DNA from: Xylogone sp. PMI_703
Lineage: Eukaryota; Ascomycota; Leotiomycetes
DNA length: 64,000 nucleotides
Reading direction: 5' to 3'
Assembly: GCA_021399445.1 (NCBI GenBank)
Contig: JAJTUQ010000003.1
Span: forward strand, 2,666,001 to 2,730,000
Position 1 is the stretch's first letter. Each line of letters begins with the position of its first letter. The notes under the pieces were generated by a model. The model was not told the DNA's origin, did not search any database, and saw only the letters and a list, made by a program, of their open reading frames with translations. Positions 41,180 to 51,583 of this stretch are shown here, piece after piece. Made by a program: the position numbers and the translations under genes.

Positions 41180-42088
41180 AGGTATGTATATGCGTGCAAA
41201 TCGATAAATGATAAATGGAATAAACAGTCCAGTTGCCAAGACGTTCTATGAAATGTACAAATAGGAATCCGATTGAGCCAATTTTTTAAAAGCAAATTGG
41301 ATTATATAGGTCTGTTTTGCTTTAGCCATTGTCCATATACCAAGAAAAACTAACTGAGCTCTTGTAGCTATTATTCCCAACGCAGAAGTGTTCACAGCTA
41401 GATTCCAGTGCCGGGCATTCCAGATATCATTTAGCATGTAGAAGCTTAATACTTTCAGACCCTAGTTACGAACTTTCTCGATGGAAAGAACGGGGTTAAC
41501 ACAACAGCGCCGAACATACAATTTCCACTAGCACAAAAAGGGTCAGAAACTTCTGAAAAGATGTGGCATATCTCCGACGATTTGCTAATTCCTTCCGCTT
41601 ATTAATCCTCATTCCGGCCTTTAAACTCAACTAAACGTCTAAAAAGGTGCAAATGCCTTACACGGATGTGCTATTCCGCTTATATAAGCGGCACGGTCCG
41701 GACGGCAAGCCTGGAGATAGGTTGCTGCGGGGATTAGGGGCGACGTCATATACGTAAATACGAAAATCTATGGATGACAGACATTCCAGGTGTCAGGGAC
41801 GTATTCAAACCTGCGCAATTACAGTGCTGGAATGAGTTTAGGATGGGCGCTATCCAAATGTCTAATTGCTTCCGCAGTAACCGCGCTGATAAACCCGGAA
41901 TGCTAAAAGCTCATGGGTGTGAAATATATTCTCCGAAGCAATGGCTATATAATCTTAAAGGAGGCTTTGAGAAGGCTGCTTACATGGGTATCAGCACGAT
42001 CGCCTATATTTGGATTCCCCTCTTAACTCAAACCACACGTCATTCTGTTGCTATATACTGTGACTTACTCTGAGAATTTTCCTTTCCA
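41180..42088 (+). promoter_or_regulatory. Promoter and leader of the MFS transporter gene
   Basis: The left part is the 3' flank of the Zn2Cys6 gene. A TATATAAG element at 41691-41698 sits about 390 bp before the transporter ATG. The stretch downstream of it contains upstream ATGs: a 21-codon ORF from 41770 and a 99-codon ORF from 41774 to 42073 that ends 15 bp before the transporter start. These could be leader uORFs. The 99-aa translation has no recognisable similarity. Confidence 0.4.
41686..41701. promoter_or_regulatory. Perfect 16-bp palindrome CCG-N10-CGG
   Basis: ccgcttatataagcgg is its own reverse complement and embeds the TATATAAG element. CCG/CGG triplets in inverted arrangement are the usual half-sites of Zn2Cys6 proteins. 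The half-element ccgcttat also occurs at 41595-41602, and further CCG/CGG triplets lie at about 41613 and 41704-41714. A binding role for the neighbouring regulator is inferred. Confidence 0.4.
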
Positions 42089-43961
42089 ATGTCGGAAACT
42101 GCGTCTCAGACGGACGATAAGATGAGCGAAGAGTTAGATCGATCCAGAAACAAATCCATAGATGGAGAAACCGCGAATGAAGAATCCTTTAGGAACCAAA
42201 ATCTATCCGATGAAGAGAAGCAAGAAGAGGGTACCTCGAGCCCAACCGATGAATTCCTAGTTGTGTGGGATGGAGATAATGATCCATTGAATCCGCGAAG
42301 TTTCAAATCGAGCTATAAATGGTTTATCGTATGCACGATTTCTGTGGGTACATGTCTTGTGTATGTACTGAAGCTCATCCACCTCCATGCCAATTTGACT
42401 GACATTATATCCAGAACCTGCACTTCATCTATATTCAGCGCAACTTATGAGCAGATAGAGCGTAGATTCGGATGTTCTCATGAAGTAGCAATACTGGGAC
42501 TTTCTCTTTTCGTAGTAGGAATAGCTATTGGACCTATGTTTATGAGCCCATTATCTGAAGTATGGATGAATTCTCAACAGAAATTATGCTGACCAGAGTT
42601 TTGCTAATATCTGAGTCTAGTTTTACGGTCGTCGTCCAATCTACCACATCTCGATGTTCTTCTTTCTAATGTTCAGCATTCTCTGTGCCACGGCGCCCAA
42701 CATCGAAGCTTTACTAATAGGTCGATTCCTAGTTGGATTATCCGGAAGTGCTTTTCTTAGTGTCGCCGCCGGCACTGTTTCGGATCTTTTTGTGGGACGT
42801 GCAATTCAAAGTCCAATGATGGTCAATACGCTCGCCCCTTTCCTGGGACCTGTCCTTGGCCCTCTAGTGGGCTCGTTCATTAACCAATATACATCATGGA
42901 GATGGACCTTTTACGTGATTCTTATCTGGACGGGGGTTGTATATGCTTGTCTTATTTTCGTCCCTGAGACCTTTCATCCAGTCCTCCTTGCCCGCAAAGC
43001 TGCAGCACTTCGGAAGAGCACTAATAACCCCCAATACCGCTCTGCTTCCGAAATAGCAATGGCCTCCAAAACACTCAAACAGAGTCTGTTGATTTCTCTC
43101 TACCGGCCTTTCCAGCTTTTATTTCTGGAGCCGATGTGTCTCTGCCTTTGTCTGTATACATCGCTGTTACTCGGTATTTTGTATCTTTTCTTCGGAGCTT
43201 TCCCTTTGGTTTTTGTCAATAATCACGGTTTCGATCTTTCACAGACCGGGCTTAGCTTCCTCGGGATACTAGGTGGAACGGTAGCTGGGGTTCTTTTCAA
43301 TCCCTTGTTGAGAAAGAACTATGAGCGCCTTGTTGCCAAGTATAGAACTTTTGATAGCGAAGGAAAGCCAAAAACACCTGATCCAGAGTTGCGTCTCCCT
43401 CCGGCAATTTGGGGAAGTATCGTAGTTCCAATCGGCCTCTTCTGGTTTGGATGGACTACATATGCTTCAGTGCATTGGATCGTGCCCATTCTCGGAAGTA
43501 TGATTTTCAGCATAGGGTAGGCTAAACGGCAATCTTCAGAAAATAACAAGTGTTTTACTAATGTACATCTAGTACCATGCTGGTATATTCAGGAGTCTGG
43601 ACTTTCCTTGTCGATGCTTATCCAGACTATGCGGCCAGCGCAATGGCAGTCAATACCTTTACTCGTTGTATTTTTGCAGCTGCATTTCCTCTCTTTGGCG
43701 AGCAGAGTGAGTTCGTCCCTTAAGTATTACATGTATCAGCAAGACTGTGCTCTAACCATCTTATTTACAGTGTACGAAAAGCTAGGCTACCAATGGGCTA
43801 CATCACTACTTGCCTTCTTGGCTCTAGCCATGGTACCATTCATGTAAGTTAAATTTCTCTCCGTATCTACATGTAAAACTGCTCGCTAACTAATATCAAG
43901 GTACCTATTCTACAAACATGGTAAAGCGTTGCGGGCAAAGAGCAGGTTTGCCAAAGATTAG
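42089..43961 (+). CDS. Major facilitator superfamily transporter (DHA1-like)
   Basis: Predicted 526-aa plasma-membrane transporter of the drug:H+ antiporter-1 type. Six exons (42089-42360, 42415-42559, 42621-43516, 43573-43706, 43771-43843, 43901-43961) join in frame across introns of 54, 61, 56, 64 and 57 nt. A charged N-terminal tail of about 75 residues leads to the conserved DPLNPRSF and about twelve hydrophobic segments. MFS motif A appears as FYGRRPIYH. The motif-C-like glycine/proline helix is FLGPVLGPLVGSF, followed by SWRWTFYVI. The short last exon ends in a basic cytosolic tail. The gene shares strand and neighbourhood with the Zn2Cys6 regulator upstream. The substrate cannot be read from sequence; toxin or drug efflux is the usual role for this group. 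Confidence 0.9.
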
Positions 43962-46900
43962 CTCGAATACTCGGTATTTTCTAGACTGGCATTGGATTAA
44001 TCACTGTTAGAATTAGCGTTTGCGTTACATTTGCATTAGTGGAGTTACTCATGGCTGGGAGGTTTAATTGGCAATATAAAATGTATAGAGGATTGTATAT
44101 ATTATGGAGGATTAGTGTAAGAAAAAGGAGAAATTGAATATGGGTTGTGCGAACACATATTCGCATGATGGGAGAATATTCAACACATTCTATTGAGGAG
44201 GAAGCAATAATTCTTGTTGGTTCTCTCCTCGGATGAATAATGGTCACCAGGTGAATAAGGACTTAGAGATAGATATAACACAGACATGGGTATTTTGAAT
44301 AATGGATATAGAAATTCATGGAGAGAATAGCTGGAGAGACCTCAAGAGTGAAAATAAAAGTATTGAACAAGATATTGAATTATACAAGTAAACCTCATCA
44401 TGAATATTGAATAAAATGAGCATTTAACTGAGTATTCAACTCTCGCGATATGCTGAACCAAATATTGAATCAAAATTGCTTTGTTTATGAATCATAGTAC
44501 CCTGCCTATTCCGATTCACTCACGAGCAAACTCGGATATAAAAGGTTCCGCTTGTTCCCAGTTCTCTTGAACCTCTTTCTTCCCATATACATCACAAGAG
44601 GTTATTCCACCCTACAGATGACTGAAAGTTTAGCTATAAATCGACGTCTCTCATGTTATAGGTAGAGCTAAGAAACATGCCTTGAAACTATTCGAAATGA
44701 GATTGGATAGCAAAGGATCTTGCCATACAATTCTGTCCACCGTGAGCAGTATGATTGGTTCAATCCGGATTCTTGCATAGGCTATCTCTTACGATGGATG
44801 CTACACAAACGGTTTCATTTCTTCGAAATGGTACTGAATGGAGACAGTATCATTCAAGGATGCCGCTTTTATTCGTGAGCGAAGGAGTGGTATTCAAGTC
44901 AACTCAACTGACACAGAACCTAGAGATCCCATGCTTGGAATGCTGACGAACGAAAATTGGATCAGTTCACCCAAGCATAAGTGTCACATAGACGGCTTTC
45001 TAGAAGATGAAGATCTGAACAGCAATACACGGGCAATTCTAGAAGCAAAACGATCAAGAAGTGTTATCAGCCAGCACCAATAGGGGAAATGCCAAGAGCT
45101 ATCTGTGATGATGCCTATCCTTCTAGATACTAGTCCAGATACACCAAGGCTGTATGCCTTGGATACCGAGTTTCGTCATCTGGCAAGTGGACGAGCATAG
45201 TGTCCAAATGCAAGAAGGAGCGGCAATGGTCGCTTGGATCTCTTATTTCTATGTGTGCCCAAGTCCTACTCTACAGTATCCCATCGGGTATACACAGGAG
45301 GCGGAGGGAACAGTGGAGATGTTTCCTGCTGCTCAGCTATATGGCTTCTAGACTAGCAGCGACTCCTCAAACTGCCGAAAACTGTCGTTTACCACTATGT
45401 CTTCTCCATAAACTATGCGCAAAGGCTGTAACCTGTTGGACTTTTCCCCCGTGATGGATACTTCGGAAGAATCTTCGAAGATTCCTCAAGTTAGCAACTG
45501 GTATGTTGTTATACAACTTTAACGTCATACAATCCAACTCGACTCACGCATAGAGTCCCTAAGGTCTCATGCTTGCGAGAGGATTATGCGTCAGTCAGAT
45601 GAAGCGCGTGCATTGCCGACTCGAGAATGCTCTCTCCGACAATCAGGTAGCTGACAGATGTACCAGCCCAGCACCAGGATGGCAAATCGAGCAGCGGCTG
45701 GAAGCATGGATGCAGCGACTGAAGGAGAATAACCAGGAGAGTGGACATCCTCCTTACCTCTTTTATCCAAAGCGGACATCGGTAGTTGCTATCCTTCGTC
45801 GAGCGCGAGAGGAAAGCAGAAGTCAAATTGAAGTCTGGAAGCCTAGGAGACTGGAAGCCCGAAGACCCGAGCTTTAGCGTGTTAGCTGGATGCAGGAGTT
45901 CGAAAACCCGAATCTACTCATTGAATGCACAGGTGGGTAGTGGGATAATCAACCTACAACAGCTGGTCAAGAGATGATAGGACCAACTGGCCGACTGGGT
46001 ATCAGGTATCATTGCCTGACTCTTAGTGCTGTGCTTGTACGGATGCATAGAGGCAGTAGATGATAGGATGGATGGATAATAAAAACAAAGTACGAATCAG
46101 GTTTGATATCGATGGACTGCAGCTTCACCATAGTCAATAGCTCTCAGGAGCGGAAACGACTCATGCTCTACTTACAGAAGGCTGATAATGGGTGAGATAT
46201 AAGTCCGAGAAATTGACGTGAACCAGGGGATGATGTGAGGAGATGTCTGTGACAGGAGTTTGGAGATGTTCGCATTGTCGTTCTGACAGAGGTAAGAAAA
46301 TGGTGGAGAAGGCTTGCAAAGGAAGGCATCTTACACTCTCACATCCATCAACTAGCGATCATTGCCAGTAGTCACATTGATTTATTCCTCCGAGCAATGC
46401 AGCATGGCTCTCATCAGGTCAGTCATCAGTCATCACTGCCATGATCTGCCTGCTTCAACTGTCGAACTTATGGAACGTCAAAACTAAGGTAATTCGGGAG
46501 ATCTTGAGGTGGAGATGAGAATACAAGCCCCTGAGACTGCTGTCAGGCTATACGACCTAGAAGCCGTCAAGATCGGCATAATGGAGATAAAGGAAGATCC
46601 GAATGTGATCTAGACCACGACCACCTTGTAGTCGAGGTGAGAGTGAGAAAGCAATGTCTACTCCAAACCCTCGTAATGTCCACAAAACTCATTCACAGCA
46701 CATCACGAAAACTATCGATATCATAATATACAAGATCTGTACCTAACCGTCCAGAAAATGCGATTCTGTGGGATCCAGACCCCAAAGGATATTACCAGAG
46801 CAATGCGGGACGTCAGAAGCCTTGCGATATACCATCCTCCAAGCAATCCATGATGTCTATCATAGGATTTTCTGGATACGTCACATGGTTCTTACACTTA

Positions 46901-47774
46901 CATCAAATATATTGCATGCATCCGGAATGGGTGAAGAGATTGATAAGATACTAGAAGATCTAGACGACCTGAAAAGCCTATCTTCGGATGGATCAAGCAA
47001 CATAGAAGTGTTATTCAATGCATTTAATCTCTTCCAGATTACAATTTACTGGTTACTAAGGGGAAGAGTTAAAATTTTTTGGTTATTTATACTTTATACC
47101 ACTACATGGCATGAATATATACATGTATGAACTACTAACTAGAAAAGATAAATTGCTGTCAAAAACATACAGTGTGCTCACATACCTCAGTTTACCCATC
47201 TGCCGAATTGGGATTCAGGGAGGGATTTCTTGTTATTAGCCGATACCGATACCGATAACAACGGCGATAATTCCCCCTTTCCCTTATCCTGTCTTCTCGC
47301 TGCCAAATCTATCCATCCAGCTATCACCTTGATCGCAGAATGCGTAAAATTGAATCAGTAGATACAGAAGGTGCATGTATGGACTCATCCGTCGCGTGTA
47401 CACACATGTATATAAAATTAGTGCAAGCTCTCACAGTACGGAAAATCTAAGACGTGAAAAGAATTTCTAAATAACGGATAAATAGTGAAGAATATAGATA
47501 CACACAAAGTGTAAAATACCCCTCTCAATTCTTTCGCATATCTAAAGTCTAAGGCTACATGAATTTAAAACCCCTCATTCCCCATCACCTGACCGGTTCT
47601 CTTCATTTCCTGGGGGATTATTTCTAGGAGGCAGAGAAAAGAGGCCAGCATTCCAATTTCCATTCCTACAACCACGTCACAAAAAAAAGTCAAAGAAATC
47701 TACATACAATATAATTCACCTGAGAGTATGGATGTACAACCCACAGATGCCATAAAGAGAGGAAAGATCCACTT
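43962..47774. other. ORF-fragment region, possible gene relics
   Basis: No intact gene recognised in 3.8 kb. 44.16-44.48 kb holds repeated TATTGAAT-type words. Several short coding-like segments follow: 45450-45500 plus 45569-45877 (the latter encodes QIEQRLEAWMQRLKEN and similar charged helix); 46110-46193; a 42-aa ORF at 46243-46371 with WRCSHC; and 46768-47130 (about 120 codons, no ATG). Splice-like sites exist between some of them, but I could not build one continuous reading frame. They may be a diverged multi-exon gene, a degraded one, or chance. A perfect 16-bp palindrome, gaatcttcgaagattc, lies at 45469-45484. Confidence 0.35.
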
Positions 47775-49072
47775 CTATGCCCACTTCCCCAAGAGAGCCA
47801 TGACACCGGCTCCCACAAACACACACACGACCATGAATGCCAACCGATTCTTATCCTTGGACAAATCCGGATTAAAAAGGAAGTCCCGGGCCAAGAGCTC
47901 CACCAATCCAGTGTATACCAGGATCCCGGCACTGATGCTATCAAGTACACCACTCACGACATTGGCCGTGAAACTACCGGCGTTGTACGTCGTCCTGAGA
48001 CCTAGTCCGATGGCAATAGCAATAGGGGTGGTCAATCCATAGCCAGCGCAGAGCGCCCATGGTAGGTATTTGTACCGGTGGGGGAAGGGGATGGCGGACA
48101 TTCTGGCGCCGATACCGAGACCCTCGAAGCTCTGGTGGAAGACGATGACGGGGTAGAGCGTTGAGAACTCGTCGCCTGCGGTGCCTAGATTCAGGCCTAT
48201 GATGACGGAGTGGAAGATGACGCCGAATTCGAGGATCAGGAATGCCGCGATCTGGGAACGGAAGGAGCGTTCTTCGGAGAAGGATAAGGCGGGATCACTG
48301 GAGAGACCTTTTTCGCTGTCGGATTCTTTGTTCACGGAGGAAGCTTGCTGGTCTTGTTGCTGTTGGCGCTCGATGGCAAGGGAGGCTTGCAATGCTTCGT
48401 CCTGGTCTCCGGAATGGAGTTGCTGGTGTGTAAGACCGCGGTTTCGCCTTGGATCTCCAGAAGTGTCGTCGCCATCACCGAGTTTCTCCTGTCCCCGTCC
48501 GGGATCAGTGGTGATGATGTCTTCAACGACCGGGTGAGTGTGAGCCAGGGCGTATTTCCTGTCAACGTACTGCTCGGCGCAGAAGTCGAGGAGGAAGATG
48601 AGCATGACTGAGGTGAGAACAATAGCTGGTGCCCAGGAGTAGCTAGCCCATCCTCCTGTCATGCCAACGCAAGAAGCAGGACCAATTTCCTCGTAAGCCG
48701 GATCAAGAAGACTAGATGTGTGTATTAACTTAAACAATATCCTCTTTTGTAAAATCTAATTGGAAAAAAGAAGGCCCGGGGAGGAGAGAAAGAGGGAGGT
48801 ACTTACTGTATAAAAGCCGTCGCAATAATGACTCCAGCACCGAAGTAGCGCGCAAACAAGTAGACATAGATATTCACACGCACCCAGGAGACACGTGTGG
48901 CCATGATAGGGAAGACGGTAGCGGCAGACGAGACGATGAGGATGACGAAGAGGGCGGAGATGCGCGCGCCCAAGTGTCCATTGTACTCATTCTCGCCGGC
49001 GTTGAGGAAGCAGATGATCTGAGTTGGGTCGGCTGTAGTCAGGTCGACGTTGGTAGGATCGAAGTCAGCCAT
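47775..49072 (-). CDS. ZIP-family zinc transporter
   Basis: Predicted 400-aa zinc-uptake transporter of the ZIP family (Zrt1/Zrt2, Aspergillus ZrfA/ZrfB group) in the plasma membrane. Two exons, 49072-48807 and 48711-47775, join in frame across a 95-nt intron and create the family block TAFIHLLDPAYEE. There are eight predicted membrane segments with a long central cytosolic loop (roughly residues 145-245). That loop is acidic and Gln-rich, with a few His residues (THPVV, HQQLH). The metal-binding helices carry HSVIIGLNLG and HQSFEGLGIGARM, which are the TM4 and TM5 signatures. The protein ends in the typical LLGKWA. A CAAGGT motif, the ZafA zinc-response core, lies 228 bp upstream. The affinity class is not decidable from sequence. 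Confidence 0.94.
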
Positions 49073-50758
49073 GGTGGAAGAAAGTTTGGAGGAGTTGAGA
49101 GTGAAGGCTCAATCCTCGCTTTGTAAGTTCCAAAGGACTCTTTCTTCTCAACACCGTGACAGCGGATTGTCTTTCTTCTCCTTTCTTCTATACCTCTCTA
49201 GATCAAAGCAAAGAAGAGAACGGATGAAGTGCAGATGCAAACGCAGATCACAGCACACATATAACACACGAGTGGAAGGGGTGTGCATGCGGCTGGCCCC
49301 AAGGTAGACTTTATATACTCCCGGGATAAGGATAATAGTACATGCAGGGCCACTTACATACATGGATGGGGACATGTTCCTTAACCACCCACTCTGCACA
49401 CCCAATCTAGTTTCTTACATTTCTTTTTTTCATCCTTCCCACTGTACTGTATTCTTGCTCACATTCCCTCCTGGGAAGATAGAGCACCCAGCTAGCATTA
49501 AGCTGCAGGGCCCAGGACCCATTCAGATTGCGTTACTGGGCTCTCGTTGGATTCAATGGACGGGTTGGACGGCATCCTATCCTGGGACACCTTTGCGGCC
49601 AGCTCTGGCCCATGCCCGATCCGCACGCCACGCCCGCTGCTGGGTCCAGCTGGTGGAGCAGGAGATGGTAGAAAGAGGCCGTGGTGGTAAGTGGTGGACC
49701 TCAGAATGCATGCATGCGTGCCATGCTATCATATCTCTCTCCTTTGTCTCCTAGGAACATGAGGGGCCTTGGATAGACATAGGCTAATTGACCGGGACAA
49801 CAGTGGTGAAAGACGCAATGCTGCAACAAGAGCAGAGACAGATGCTCGTGTTGATCAATGGCCACGCCGTGAGTGGGCAGAGCGAAGAGAAGGGAAGGGG
49901 GGAAAGGAGGGTCAGCCTCGCCTACGCCGTAGACACCTTGATGGATACTCCATTACTAAACTCCCCCCATTCACAGTTTTCCAGCCAATATAATAAATCC
50001 ATAAAAATAATTATTGCTTGTTCAAAACAGGAAAAGAAAACACCAACTTACTTCATGAGTTATCCCACTGTCAGCAAGACATCACGTTGTGCTTAGTCAA
50101 GGAAACTCTGGTATTGACATCCAGATATAAACCCATTACATCTGGCTCGGTTCCTCCGTGTTGATGAACGAACCCTTACCTACCCATCAAGGTGTGCATG
50201 TGAGACGAGACCAAACCCTAATTTTCCCAGCTGGGACACATCGCCGAAAAGCTAATCAACACCAATAAGCACCAAAGAGCCCTTTACGCGGCTATTGTCC
50301 TGGTTATCTTTTTCCACAGCACTAAAGTGTGGTGGTACTACAGAGAATAAATTAAAGAGAACCTCATAATATTTCAAATAAGCGAGTCAACAAATAAAGC
50401 GATACACGGTAAATATCAGTAAGAAATTGTACTTATTGAATAGATTAAAAGATATAGAGAAAAATATTGGGTATCAGAGACAACTTCGGTTCGTTTTTTT
50501 TCTGTGCTGATATGAAATCTACGGTCTTTCCTAAAATTCCAGAGAGAACCATGCCTGTTTGCCAGTGATACACATCCACAATTTCCGACGCCAAAATCGA
50601 AAGAACAAGTAAAAAGCCACGTGCTTCTCGTGTGTCTCGTCTCATCTCGTCCCGTCTTGCCCCTTGGTCCGCATTGAAACTTGAGTTGCATCATTTCCGT
50701 ATTCATGGCTCAGGCGCGGCTGCAACATGAAAAGAAAAGGTCATTGATTGGTGTCCCC
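49073..50758. other. ZIP promoter and spacer to the tetraspanin gene
   Basis: The ZIP gene reads leftward from 49072, so its promoter is here. The right end is the tetraspanin 3' flank. The short ORFs present have no recognisable similarity. Confidence 0.5.
49300..49305 (+). promoter_or_regulatory. ZafA-type zinc-response core CAAGGT
   Basis: A single CAAGGT lies 228 bp upstream of the ZIP transporter start. The fungal zinc-deficiency activator ZafA recognises this core in zinc-transporter promoters. One hexamer is weak evidence; the relevant context is what makes it notable. Confidence 0.3.
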
Positions 50759-51583
50759 TTAGAAAGCCCCCACGCCACTCTTCTCGTCAATATGGCGGTA
50801 CCGCTCCTTCTCCTTGCGGTCCTTGAACAGCATCGCCGCGGCTAGCACTACTGCGAAGTCGACGCCCACGATACCGAACAGCCCCGTGAAGACGAGGTCG
50901 AGGTAGTTGTTTGCCTTGGTCGTGAATGGCGTTACGCATCCCCGCATGGTTGCGGCGAAGGCGGCATTGGGGCAGGTGGAGTCTATGACGAATGGGGGGG
51001 ACGTGCTGTTGAAGAAACCACAGCAGGCGAGCTTCAGATCGATGTTAGCATGAGAACTTAGATAACCTAGGGGACACAAAGCAAAGCAATGAGCAAGAGT
51101 GTCGACATACGCTTTCCTGGAGCAAGCTCTGGGTCGTAACTGGCTGCTTATCCCACATGGTGGAGAGGTTGGAGCGGGTCTTCAGTGTCTCGAACCAGAT
51201 GCTCAATCCCAGAATTAAGCTGAACAGTCCGCAGAAGACGACCATGTAACCGTGCATGACGAGCCAGCCTCGGTTCATGGGCATAATCAAGGCCGGGATA
51301 GAAACGAGGAAAGTGACGAAGACGAAGACGGCGTTTACTACTCCGGCTATTCAGAGTATATGTTAGCTTGGTGTTTTGATATATCCAGATGAGAAGAGAA
51401 GAGAAGCAGCTACTGACCCGTAAGAGGGCACATTGACAAGAGAATATTTGTCGCAACATTATCAAGCGTGGGCGCCTTGTTCCTTTCTGACTTTTCGACC
51501 AGGGAGAATACCAAAATGAGTCCTCCACAGACCAAGAAGAGGAATTCGCTAAGCGCAAACGTGAGGAGAATCCTGTCCTTCAT
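50759..51583 (-). CDS. Tetraspanin-like four-pass membrane protein
   Basis: Predicted 224-aa protein with four hydrophobic segments. Three exons (51583-51418, 51346-51111, 51031-50759) join in frame across introns of 71 and 79 nt. The last acceptor must be ctgaag at 51032, with a CTAAC branch site just upstream. Two membrane helices flank a short first loop, a third follows RGWLVMHGY, and a fourth is near the C-terminus. The large extracellular loop has the tetraspanin CCG motif (LACCGFF) and two later cysteines (STCPNA, RGCVTP). The length matches fungal tetraspanins such as Pls1, needed for appressorium and spore functions, and Tsp3. I cannot say which of these it is. Confidence 0.75.
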
